Shown here one piece after another: positions 21,056 to 34,012 of a DNA stretch of 64,000 nucleotides (positions are counted from its first letter, which is position 1; each line of letters begins with the position of its first letter). This DNA is from Syncephalastrum monosporum B8922 (lineage: Eukaryota; Mucoromycota; Mucoromycetes; Mucorales; Syncephalastraceae), in the NCBI GenBank assembly GCA_000697355.1, contig JNEN01001243.1, positions 1 to 64,000 of the forward strand. Reading direction: 5' to 3'. Position numbers and translations under genes: made by a program. Below the pieces are notes generated by a model. That model was not told where the DNA came from. It saw only the letters and a list, made by a program, of their open reading frames with translations, and searched no databases.

Positions 21056-21836
21056 CTATCTCGCGTAAACTTCTGCGGCCGTCTGGTTTTTGCCGTCTTC
21101 GCCCTTCTCTTTCGTGCTTTGGAAGCTATGGGAAATGGCAGATTTAAGCACCGTATTTTGATGATGCCTGGGCGACGACCCCGGAAAGGCATTGCTCTGC
21201 GCGTTCTTATAACCGAGCCACGACTTGTTACCGAGTTCCAAGAAGCGCGACTTTTGTAGAGGAGAAAAATATGGCACTTGAGGGAGAAGCATTACTTACA
21301 CCGTACATGGTATTGTGAGTAGAAAGGCATAAACCATTGTTGGCGAAAGGAATAAACAACGTATCAGCGTTTTGCTTTGAAGATGATGAAGAACACGGTG
21401 CCTTCTTGATCGTGATCCTGACGACTTACAAGATAAGGAAAAAAGATATATCAAATACAGATTGTAGTTCATCTGTTCATCAGCAATACAGAGCCTCACC
21501 TCTGATGGAATAGTGGACTCAAAGCTGGCCCTATCTGGTGGGCTGCAAAGAGTTGTTGGGCGACCTGGGAACGGTCGAGAAATTGCTGCGCATGTGAGCT
21601 CTAACAAATATAAAAACGCGAAATGCATGTATTGGAATTTTCCAATACGTGAACTCCACTGGACGTAGAATCGTTTCAGTGTGAGCTCGAGGTACTGAGT
21701 GAGCAAAGCGTCGTTCAATACGACACAATGGACAAACAATGTGCGTCTTGTGGGTACGATGATATCCTACGACAATAGCCTGCTGTCTTTTCTTGTGGGC
21801 GCAATTGCATTTTACAGGTAGCATGCCATTCTTCAA
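21056..21836 (-). pseudogene. unidentified decayed gene
   Basis: On the minus strand several ordered segments look like former coding exons in shifting frames: one ending SHAQQFLDRSQVAQQLFAAH, one reading QDHDQEGTVFFIIFKAKR then an in-frame TGA then YVVYSFRQQWFMPFYSQYH, and a last one (about 21270-21056) rich in polar residues (SRFLELGNKSWLGYKNAQSN). GTAAGT at the end of the second segment could be a real donor. The TGA may replace a Trp codon. I do not recognise the family. Either a degraded gene or an over-read of noise. Confidence 0.35.
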
Positions 21837-22137
21837 TAAATAGCTATGAAATCTTGAATTTTGGTTTATATAACTTGTGTAGAATTACTACAGAGTTTAC
21901 TCTTGTGCACGGTATCTGTCAAAAGAAGGATTTGGAGTGATCTGATCTATCCACTTTATGCAGTCACATGCGGTTATCTGATGCACAGAAGCAATGATGC
22001 GCGGCGTCAGCGTATTGTCTTCTGTTAGAAGGTCCCTTGCGATACCGTCCTGGAGTTCGGAGCTAAATAATTCAAGAAGGTTCAAAAGATGAATGAGGTG
22101 GGAGATAAAGGGTATGGAAGCCCCGCGCCTCTGCAGT

Positions 22138-22156
22138 CAGTGGACAGGAAAAAGGT
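22138..22156. repeat. possible Tc1 terminal motif
   Basis: CAGTGGACAGGAAAAAGG, about 120 bp before the transposase remnant, begins with the CAGTG typical of Tc1 ends. It is not preceded by TA and no partner repeat was found downstream, so this is tentative. Confidence 0.25.
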
Positions 22157-22259
22157 AACACTTTTGAAATTCCGTGCGCAGGACCAGAAACCTGGTCAAT
22201 AGAAGTTACGCGGTTCCGGAACAAAGGCCAATAAAACTCTTCTATTCTCTTACTTTATA

Positions 22260-23028
22260 ATGGTTCTGAACACTGCCAATAAAGCCAAAGCTGTCGCCTT
22301 CGAGCAAGCTGGCTGGGAACATCACGAAAACCGCCAATAAACTGAATGTGTCACGAACGGCCATTCGCAAGGCCATTGCTGACTACGAGCAAAAATGGAC
22401 ACCACGAGCGAAAGGAGGGTTCCGGACGCCCCGGAAAGCTCACGGAACATGACGAGCGTCTCTTGCTACCCGAAGTCAAGAAAGATCGTCGCGCTCCTCT
22501 GCAAGACATTACGCAGAATTCCGGACTCAATGTCAGCACCATGACTGTCCGACGAACCCTCAAACGTGCTGGTAGCAACTCTCGGGTCGCGAAGAGAAAG
22601 TCGCTCCTGACGGAGAAGCATAAGTCCTGGACCCTTGAGGACTGGAAGAAGGTCTTGTGGACCGATGAAGCCAGCTTCGAGAAGGGGAAGAAATCAGGCC
22701 AAGTACGCGTCTGGCGTTCGAAGGACGAGGCCAACCTCAGCGAGTGTCTCGCGCCCACGTTCAAGAGCGACAGGACGTCCGTGATGGTCTGAGGTGGTAT
22801 CACCCGTGGAAAGAAGACGGAATGCGGCATCTTCCAGAAGGAAGGTCGCCGAACCAAGAGCACTGCGGTGGATTTCGTCAACCAGATCTACGAGGGACCG
22901 TTGGCGCGCTTCCTGGACAGCTGCTCCGGTCTCCTCCTCATGGAAGATGGAGCGCCGATCCACCGCAGTAACGCGCCGAAGAAGTGGCTGGAAGAACGTG
23001 GGATTGTCAAGATACTGCAAGTGCATTA
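22260..23028 (+). pseudogene. Tc1-like transposase pseudogene
   Basis: The sequence reads as a Tc1/mariner DDE transposase broken in several places. It starts VLNTANKAKAVAFEQAGW, shifts frame near 22316 to the helix-turn-helix segment TKTANKLNVSRTAIRKAIAD, shifts again near 22390 into KLTEHDERLLLPEVKKDRR and VSTMTVRRTLKRAG, then reaches the first catalytic Asp in KVLWTDEASFE. A TGA at 22790 replaces what should be Trp in the VWGGI motif; the same frame then continues to the second catalytic Asp in LMEDGAPIH. The frame ends at 23026-23028 before the third acidic residue (SPDLNPIE region), which is absent. Two frameshifts, one stop and a 3' truncation mean it is inactive. Confidence 0.85.
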
Positions 23029-24147
23029 AGTGGACTCGATATTTCTAGCTCCCTATGCAATTTTCTATATTATCATCCTGCAAGCGGATGGACTTTACAC
23101 GATGGCAGAACTTGACCGCATCCAGCTCCCCATGTCTATCTTGGAAATTCCATCTTACCTCAGCAACTTTACACGCCTCAAAAATATTATACACATCTTA
23201 ACTCCTGGCGACCGATATCACCGTCATTCTGAGCAAGACAAAAAATTGGAAACGCAATAATTCCTCTGGACGTCCTACACACTGATTGTTCTATACTCTT
23301 ATATTGCTATCATGATCTATACCTGCTGCTGCCACCCAAAGACATTTAATAGCTGCATATCATTCCCAATATATTTCACATTCTTTTACCTTGTGTTCCC
23401 GACCATAGAACATAGATAAGGAAGCAGCACCACGCATCATGCTGAAAGTGCATGGAAATGGATACGGCGTCACTATGACCGTCATTAAGACTATCTAGAA
23501 GAGAGTATCATGATAGCTACCGCTTTCTTCATGATTTTCACGCGCACACACATTACATTTAGCTCTTTTACCCTTCACACTTCGGACCCTGCTGATGGCT
23601 TTTGCAGAAAGATGGATCTACTGACGCAACTGTAAAAACCGCAAAGCAAAGGGGCAGCGCAACCATGAAATTTACTTCGGCAAAGCTGCAAATCGAACAC
23701 CGCAAAGTTGACGTATACCTTGCTAAAGGACAATCAGGTCGTTCGTCCGTAGATTTTTTCACCGCCTCTTAGGTCTTGGCACTGTTAGTCCTCTTATATA
23801 TGAAGTAATAAACAGTTAATTATATTGTCTGCACCCGTAATGGTGTTTGTAGTGTGTCAAATAAGTCAAAACATCAAAACCTAAATACTGTAGCTAATTA
23901 CCACCATCCTGATATATGGAAGCCATAGGAAAAAAGAAAAAAGGCGCGCCACTTACATAATGTGGTTGCGCCTAATCAAAAAAGGACAGGAAACTTTTGC
24001 GCGGCCAGTGATAATGACTGGCGACACTGATCTCAAGTTCGCGACACTCCAAATATGGAATGCCGCATTGGTGAGCAACACTGCCTAAAATCAGGACACG
24101 ACTGTATGCGTTGTCATACTTCTTTCGTTGTTTATTGCATCTCATTT
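23029..24147. other. intergenic, nothing recognised
   Basis: About 1.1 kb of AT-rich sequence; only short frames with no family resemblance. The right end is the 3' flank of UFD2. Confidence 0.4.
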
Positions 24148-27100
24148 CTACGTGCTCGTGTCCATGGGATCATTACCGCCACTCGATGCTGTTGTGCGCT
24201 TTCGTTTCTGTTCCGCTCGCCATGCTTGGATCTTCTCCTTGATGTCCGTCGCTGCATAAAAATAAAAGAATAAGGCACTACCTTCTTTTGTTGTTTTCTT
24301 AATCTTACCAGGAATGACCATATCCATCGACAGAGGTGCACGGCTGAATGGATCACGCGTATCACTTAGTAGATGAGCGCGAATGGTGCTTCGGTCTATG
24401 ATGGTATTGGAGGTGGGCAGGAGTACAGGGTCCTCCATAACGCTTGACAAGATGGGATCTATGCATGACTATGTAAATATATGATCAGAACCTATCGAAA
24501 TAGACTTACCGAGGTATTCGTCCGGCACGTCACCCAGCTCTTCCTCTTCTTCGACACCACACTGGATCGCTTCCTCGACGCGGTTCACAAACGCTTCCAA
24601 AGCCGACACGTCATCGGTGTGCTTGAGGCGGTGTTTGAGCATGATCGATGCCGCGCGCGAAAAGTACTCCTTCTTGTAAGACCGCCCGTCACGCGCCACG
24701 GCTTCGACAAACGCGGCGCAGTCGAGGTGAAGATAAATATCAATAATCTCGGAGAGCAGCGTGCGGGGCTCAAAGTGATATTTTTCTCGGTTCTTGACCT
24801 TGAGCTCCGTGCATTTGGGGCCGACCAACTGGCTGAGGTTGTAATCCAACATGGCCGCCAAACGGTCCACGACTTCGGTCACCATGAAGGGCTCGACTAC
24901 TTCGGCCGTCAGGTACTGCAGCATGTGCACCGTCTCGTTTCCGAGAGCAACGTATGACTGGGCTTGGCGCTCCAATGTACGCAAGTTACCCGTGCGTTCC
25001 TGTCGCTGTTGCGGGGTCTGCGCGTCCCAGCTGGCCTGGTCATCCATCTCAGTCTGGATCTGATGGATCTCGGATAATTTGCTCAGACTTTCGTCGAGAA
25101 GGTACGTCACGTCGCTCATGAGCATATTGACAAACCGGGTAAACAGTTCATGGTTCTTGCTCTCCTCCCGCAGCTTGGCTCGGTGCGTGGGGTGCGCCCA
25201 GATGGTCTTCATAATGTGACTGATATTGTATCGAATGTTGAACTTGTCGTAGAATTGGTTGCTTGTGCCCGTCTGTTCCACTTCAACGTAAAAGCTCATC
25301 AGAGATGGCACGAGGTTCTCCAATGCAAGTGAGTGCGAGTTGAGCATGGCCTCCAGTTCTCCAGGGACGCCCTGAGCAATGGGGTATGTGAAGAAGAAAA
25401 GAATCTAGAAGCAGTCGAAATAAGTACAGGACCACCCAAAAAGAACGGCTGCGCTTACCTCAACAAATTTGGCTTTGAGATACGGGTTCTTAATGTAGTT
25501 CGTGTTGCGGAGAAATGTAATAATAAAGGCCACCAACTCGTCTTGCGGGTTGCGGTTGAACACGGGCAATCGATACGCATACCTATAAATTTTTTTTCGT
25601 CATGAATACCTTGGCTGGCTCTGATCAGACCTGACCTACTTTCCGAGAAAGAGGAAAAATTCGACTACGTCCTCGACAATCCATTCAGGCAACATGGAGA
25701 ATGCGGTGGAGATGTCCTTCGGAAGTGGCATCTTGACCGTTTCCCAGGGATGCTTATGCTGCGGATCCACGATACGGATGAGTAACGCCATGACCAAGTT
25801 ATAATATCGCATCGCTTGCGACAGGTATTGTTCGTCGAGCAGCATCGATTCGAATGCAAACTTGTGCATAGTCATCGCTTCCAGTTGTGCCTATGACGAA
25901 AGATGAATACATGAGATGTCGTGATGATTGACGTACCTTGTATCGCTTGGCCACGAAATCCTGCATCACACCTTGGGGCGTCTAAATATATATGTGAGCA
26001 CGAGAAACACAGACTCTGGATCAACTTACATTGGCGAGGTTGGCCGCTTCTTGCTCCATGCGTTCCGCTTGACGCTTGATCTCGCTGTACTCACGCTTGA
26101 ACTCATTGTAATTGATAAAGGTACGGATGGGTCCATAGTGCATGAAAGCCAATGTCAAGAAGAAAATGTCCGTGATGAAATTGTGCGCTATCCAAAATGC
26201 GTCAGATCCTGGGCTTCGCATCGTGTCCTTTTTTTCCCCACCTTTGGTATCCCTTCCTTCCTTGTAGTACTCGTCTGACTGCTCTTGGGTGGCATTGATC
26301 TTGGTGTCCTCCTTGATATCGAGTCGGCTGCTCGTCAGAAAATAGTTGGGGTCAATCTTATCAATCTTGGTCGCCTTCACATCCATGAACGGGTCGCACA
26401 AGTCGAGTAAGACCGCGCTAATGTTATGCATGAAACCTTCGCTTGCGACAGTCTGTGGATCGACCTGCATCTGCGCACGCTTGGCGTTCAGACGCAGAAT
26501 GTGAGCGAAATAGGCGAGCAGCGCATCCCGCGCGGCGGGCGAGCTGCGCACGATGGCATTAGTGATGCCAAACATGGTTCGCTGAATGTTGCGGACAGTC
26601 GCGCGGAGGCCGTTCATACCCGACTCAATGTCGGCTGAGTAGCGATCCCCTGCGTTTTGGAAGAAGTTTTCGGCCACCTTGGGCTGAAACGTAAGATGAG
26701 TCAAGGAGGCCCAAGTTGTGTAAGAGAGTGACTTACAGCGCTGTCGGGGTAGGCTGTCAGGCGGAAGAAGGGCCCCAAAAGCGAGACCTTTTCGATCGTG
26801 TGCGCTGTGGCATCCGCAGGATCGAACTCGGGGAGTGTAGGGATCTATTCACATTATGGGTGAGGATAACTTTTGTATACATCGTTCTCTCTTCCACTAC
26901 CATTGCCGCAATTGTTTTGTTCTCACAGAGATTGGTGAGCGCCTGATGAAAAGAAAGGAACGTCAGTTATCCATGTCAAGCGACGGGTTCATACGTGTGT
27001 GCGTGTGTGTCTCACCTGAAGGCTGGGCTTGTAGTCACCGAGAATGTCTACGTTCTGCAATCGACTCGAGATGATCGCCAGTGCAGCGCCAATGATCTGA

Positions 27101-28383
27101 TATGTCGCATGAGTTTACAGCCGCGGCAGGAGCATTGACGTTTACCATATCCAGACCGTCATCGGCAAAGCGCACCGTCAACTCGGAGACGTATTCGGTC
27201 GGTAGGCCAGCGGCCGTGCCGGGCTCAGCAAGCAATCTCGGCACAAGTTGTTCCGGACCGAGGGGCTGACCGCTATTCAATGCGTTAGAAAACGGTGACT
27301 CGATTGTCCAAACGAAAGGGTGTACCTTGGCTGCCACTGAGGAAACATGTCTGGCATCTGGATGATCAAGCCCGAGTAAGAGATTAAGAGCTCCTTGATC
27401 GCATTCAAGACACACACACGTTTCTCGAGCACGGTCTGATCCAGGTTCTGTTCTCTGTGTGTTTAGCTTGACAAAGGACGCAGGGCGGTTTCATCAAGTT
27501 AGGTACCTTGCTGCGCGTCAATGTGTTGCGTTTGATCTCCTGTGCTCGTTTCCAGGAGCTGAGCAGATAGTCGAAATGAGTTTGCTGCAGCTCGGCCCGG
27601 ATGTCCTCAGGGTATTCGTCATTGGGTTCGTTGGGATCCAAGGATAGACGAGCTACGAGGACACGGTCGAGTAGGTCCTGGTTTAGACGATGCGGTTTGG
27701 GCTCTATCCAGTAAAGGACCATCATGGTAAGCACCTAATTGATTTACATATATATATATATATATCCTTCATACCATTTTCTTCTTCGAGTTCGCTGACG
27801 AGGCCGTGAAGATAAACGCATCGGCCGTGTTTGTAAATGGTGTCCAGCTAACAGAGAATAGAGAAAAGGTGCATGAGCGTATGGATATCATCATTGTATG
27901 CCATCTACACTTACGTCCAAGGTGACCTGGAGGATACGAGCCATCACATCGTTCTGCCAGTCCTCAAAAGACCTTGCAGGTGCTACCGCACGTTCGGGTT
28001 GGGCAGGGCGCTTAGGCTCAGGAGGAGCAGCTGCGGTTTCGACAGGCTAAGCAGCAAGGGAAGATACATATAGCGTCAGCGAATGGAGAAGAAGGAACAT
28101 CTTGATTACCTGTGGAGGCTGCTTGCGCACCGTGTGCGGCGGGGGGCTTTGTGGTTGAATGACAGGTTTAGGAGAGAGAGCATGGCGCTGTTGTGGTGAT
28201 TGCTGTTGCTCCTGCTGTTGCTGTTCCCGTTGGCGCTGCTGCTCTTCAGCTTGCTGTTGTAATTTCGCGACACGCTTCAAACGAATCTAGCCAGGCGCAT
28301 CGGTATCAGAGAGAAAGCACACACGAGAGCCCTGCAAAGAAGCATACCTTGTCGGCGTCCGACATTTGGTCGTTGTTCTGCAT
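24148..28383 (-). CDS. UFD2: UFD2-type ubiquitin chain elongation factor (E4), U-box
   Basis: A large minus-strand gene with about a dozen short introns, product roughly 1,000 residues. Ufd2/UBE4 extends ubiquitin chains on substrates delivered by Cdc48 for proteasomal degradation, in cytosol and nucleus. The N terminus (from ATG 28383, [12 protein letters not shown]) is a Gln-rich coiled coil followed by Pro-rich linker. The Ufd2 core follows in order: [130 protein letters not shown]. The C-terminal U-box (about 24320-24450) reads [30 protein letters not shown] and [15 protein letters not shown], then a helix ends in DPMDTST. All U-box hallmarks are present, so the enzyme should be active. 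Confidence 0.95.
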
Positions 28384-29177
28384 GGCGACAGGAAAGACAA
28401 ACTAGAACTGAGTAAAGGGAGACGCTGACGAGTCGCACACGCGCGCAGAGAAGTGCAAGCGATGTTCCAAAATCCGAAAATTCCGGCGCGGGATACCAGA
28501 CAGCGGTCGCATTGACCTTGTCATACCGCAATAGGCCCAAGAAGTGACCCTCCTGTCTTCGTGCCTGGCCCTGCATCCCTTTCAGCTCCGTACATTTGCA
28601 CTGCTGCTCTCTGATGGCTCAGCTATATTTTATTCATTTTTCATCTAGAGCATGCTTGCACACCGTTCCTGGAGGCTCAATAAATGATGCGCTGAGCTCA
28701 ATGCTTGACGAAGTGCAAGCTAACCCCAAGAAGACAAAAACTAAGCGACAATGAGCGCCCTCATAAGCCGGCTCTTGCTCGACCAGCGGAGGTCGCAATA
28801 TGAGACCTATTTTGCCGTAGCAAACAAGCAGGAACCCCTGAACCTGCGCCACGGAAAAGGTCCGGAAAGGAACCGGACCTGAGCGAATCACAGACCGAGA
28901 CATCCGCAAGAGCCTGTTCGCACAAGGACATGGTATTTTCTATCCACTGACAGTATACGTTTCAAGTTGCTGTATGCAGTGAGCGGGCACACATCTGCCT
29001 ATCGCGCGTACGTTGAATCGCAACATCACGGAATACAAGACGTGCCGATGACTCTGATGACCAACGTACAGTGGATCCCCCTGCGTGTACGTATTGCATT
29101 GCTGTAGCTTTCTCCATGTATGAATAACTCGACAATGTTTGTATTCTACAATATGGATGCTATGGTATAAAAGAAGA
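28384..29177. other. UFD2 promoter and DHFR 3' flank
   Basis: 794 bp. Contains a CACACGCGCGC stretch near 28436-28446 upstream of the UFD2 start. No gene is recognised. Confidence 0.4.
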
Positions 29178-29822
29178 TCACTGGCGAACATACATGGTAA
29201 ATTCGTACTGGAGCTCTTTGTGGGTCTGGATACCGCGCGGCACAGGCTGCTCGACATAGGCCTCGAGCTCTTCGTGGGTAGCCTGGCGAAAGGCTTTTTC
29301 ATCGATTTCAGGGAAGAACGTGTCGCAGTCGACTTTGGAACGGACGCGGGTCAGAATGATGTGGGAGCACTGCGCGTGCTTGATAGCAATCCGGTAGATC
29401 TGGGCACCGCCAATAACAAAAACGCGTGGTGTGTTGGCCGGAATCACCTGGAAAGCGTCTTCCATGGTGTTGACTAACGTAGTGGATGGATCGACAGCAT
29501 CTTTGACTCGGCTAAATATTCACCCAGGTAAGGATGCCGAAACAAACGGGGTCTTGTAGTCTTACATGTCATAGGACGGATCGCGCGAGACAATGACATT
29601 GTAACGATCGTTCAAAGGTCTGAATTTAGGAGGAATGGACTCCCAGGTAACACGGCCCATAACGACAGCATTCTTGGCGGTGGGATCGTTGGTGTCGCGT
29701 GGAATGTGGGTGGTGACGTGCTTAAAGAAGGCCATGTCCTTCGGGATGCGCCAGGGCAGACCGCTCCGGATGCCAATACCGAGTTCTTCTGTTGCAGCAA
29801 CGACCAGAGCGAATTTGGACAT
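29178..29822 (-). CDS. DFR1: dihydrofolate reductase
   Basis: Two exons (29822-29566 and 29511-29178) encode 196 residues. DHFR reduces dihydrofolate to tetrahydrofolate with NADPH, feeding thymidylate and purine synthesis. Motifs in order: FALVVAATEELGIGI with the substrate-loop PWRIPKDMAFFKHVT, the NADPH-binding VVMGRVTWESIP, RYNVIVSRDPSYD, then FVIGGAQIYRIA and the C-terminal DTFFPEID. The intron splits the codon after PSYD (phase 2) with a GTAAGA donor. Length is typical for fungal DHFR. The promoter carries overlapping ACGCG elements about 100 bp upstream. Confidence 0.95.
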
Positions 29823-29917
29823 GTTATGCAGGTCAGGCCGGGTCAGGTGGAAGAAGGTAATTTTTTTTACATACGCTACCGCGCGCGACCTGAAAACAAA
29901 ATCTCTTTTTTTTTTAC

Positions 29918-29928
29918 ACGCGACGCGT
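29918..29928. promoter_or_regulatory. overlapping MCB (ACGCGT) elements upstream of DHFR
   Basis: ACGCGACGCGT lies 96-106 bp before the DHFR start and about 390 bp before the divergent gene at 30313. ACGCGT is the MluI cell-cycle box bound by Mbp1-type APSES factors; DHFR is a classic G1/S gene in many eukaryotes. Function here is inferred. Confidence 0.6.
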
Positions 29929-30312
29929 CGCCTTGCCATCCAAACATACAACACAATACGAAGTATTGTGTTCTCGTCATTTTTTATTGACTACATTTCT
30001 TCTTCTTTCTTCGTCTTGTCTTCATACATATTAAAGACGACACGCATCCATAACAAGGAAAAATACCTGTACAAACCTGGATACGGTCTAATAACACTCG
30101 CCCACATCAAGAGATAAACAAGTCAACCAAGTCTCAGCGATGCAAATAAAGTATAAAAGACTTACGACATCAGAAAACGTACGTAGCTGTTCCCTTCTTA
30201 CCGTCAAGGTGCAAGCAGTTTTGCAAGTGGCAACTTTTTATTATTCCTTCATTTTTGGAGCATGGAACTCAGAACCAGCTATCTACTTTTTTTCCTGCCA
30301 ACCTCGTAGGCC

Positions 30313-32122
30313 ATGCCGATCACCTCGCATGAGTGGGACAGTGTACGGAGTAACTTCATGGAAGAGTGCATTTTCTCAATTTCTCCGATTAGGTCAAGAA
30401 GCGTGTCATTTTGACGATCGACACTCCCGAGCTCGAGGTTGTCGAGCGAATGACGGCTCGACAGCAACTACGGACATCGCCAGAGCAGTTTGAAGAGTAC
30501 GGCTACCTTTTCGGGGACCATCCGGATATGCATACCTCCTACACGACCGTAACAGATAAACCGCTCCATGGTGGACTGCAAAGCATGATAGTCAACTGCT
30601 TCGAAGCTGGCCACCGTAAGATACACACATCTGGAACCATTTTCCATGGTAACGCCAAATCGGCCTATCTCTAGATGAAGCTGCTCTGGACCTTGTCGAG
30701 GCAATTGTCGTCTCGGGTCGACGTCCGACCGAGTAAGTTACTGCTACTTCTGGATGGGGCGCGTAGGTATTAAAGCAATCCGTACGTAGAGTGGTGATCC
30801 TTCGTCTATTTGACCTGATCCTGCGACCTCATGATGTCAACAAACGGTGGGACACCAAAACCATGTTCCAGGCCGTTCAAAAAGCGCAGCGGCTTCTATT
30901 TTGTATCCTCGAGACATTTGGCGTCAAGGTGTTTGATTGCATCTGGCCCTTGTTTCGCGCGGCCGACTTTGATGTTTCCTACCGACGTAAGCGCACCCGA
31001 CAGATGCTCCAAGACGCCCACAATGGAAGTTCGGACGAAGAGGAACTCTACGAGTGCTCGCTTACAGAGTTTGACAATCTATGGCACTTGGCTGGGCTGT
31101 GCTTCGGCCGCCGGAAGCCGGATCCGGCTGCGGCCTCATTACAGACAGCCGGTGCCAAACGCCGGTGGCTCATGGTCCTGAGCGTCCTGGTCTCCATCCT
31201 CGAGCAGGACGTGCGCGAACGCCGTGGCAATAACAAGCAGCAAGAGAAATGCAGACTGCTCAAGACCATTCGCAAAGATTTGAGTGGCACGCGGTCACAA
31301 CTGGACACGTACTTGGACATTATCTTTGCGCCCTTCCAGGTCCCCGAAGACGACGAAGGCGCTACGTTCCGGCCACTCTGTGTGGAACTGAGTGGAAGAA
31401 TATTGAATATGGTAAGTTGGACGGCAACCCTGTGTGTTTCCCGTCCGCTGACTTTATTATCCTAGCTTATCCTCCTTTCCTACTGCGAAAATTACATTGA
31501 TGCCACAGCACTGGTGGAACAGTCGTACCGACAATTTACACGACTCGACGCGGACGGCTGCACCGAATTGTTAAGCGTAAGAGAAAGGGAAAAAACAACA
31601 GAGGCAATGAGTCATATACCCTGACACAACGCTTCGTTATAGATGCTTCGGTTCCCAAGTTATGTATCGGCGCTCTGCGACATGGACATCTCCAACTCAA
31701 ACTTGCAGGACGTCGACGAGTCATGGAAGCACCTACGCTCCACGCGCATGTGTTTCAGAGTCGACAAACTTCTCTACTTCAACATCAAAACCAGGCCCAA
31801 TGCGATGCGGTCGCTCGAGAGTATCTATCGACACGCGACGATCGTCGTCATGCGTTGGATGAGTTTTGTGGACGAACGCTCGATGCGCTACGAGACGAGT
31901 CAGGGCGGCCTGTTGCAGAAGCACGTGACGAGTCTAGAAGAAAACGTCAAACTCCAGGTCGTCCTCCACGGCAGCGAATCGGCCGAGCAATGGCGCGCCC
32001 ATATCGAGAAGCTCGTGGAAGAAGTCATCGTGAATCACCCAGCGGAAAAGACAAAGGAAGCACTGCGAGAGAAAATTCGCAAGCTTGTCGAGCTTAATAC
32101 CATCAACATGACGCTCTTGTAA
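30313..32122 (+). CDS. uncharacterised helical protein, six exons
   Basis: Six exons (30313-30342, 30393-30615, 30675-30732, 30790-31411, 31466-31576, 31643-32122) join with canonical introns and agreeing phases to 507 residues. The minus-strand frames across the first exons are rejected because the plus-strand splicing is coherent. The protein looks all-helical: HEAALDLVEAIVVSGRRPTE, VQKAQRLLFCILETFGVKVF, an acidic loop (GSSDEEELYE), RRWLMVLSVLVSILEQDVRE, then two further helical blocks and a charged C terminus. This suggests an ARM, HEAT or TPR-like solenoid. I do not recognise the family. It is divergent from DHFR with 490 bp between, so it could share the ACGCG-bearing promoter; a DNA-replication or repair role would be speculation. 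Confidence 0.75.
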
Positions 32123-33928
<1,806 letters not shown>

Positions 33929-34006
33929 ATCCTGGCGCCTAAGCTGTAAATTTCCTCATTCCTCTTCTGTGTGTATATACGGGATAACAAAACCTTTTTC
34001 ATCCGA

Positions 34007-34012
34007 AATAAA
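34007..34012 (+). promoter_or_regulatory. AATAAA polyadenylation signal of GAPDH
   Basis: Exact AATAAA 79 bp after the GAPDH stop. Confidence 0.55.

Noticed and set aside
30279..30704. Two minus-strand frames over the first exons of the gene at 30313
   Set aside because: The plus-strand exons phase through three introns into a long continuous product; the minus frames do not join to anything.
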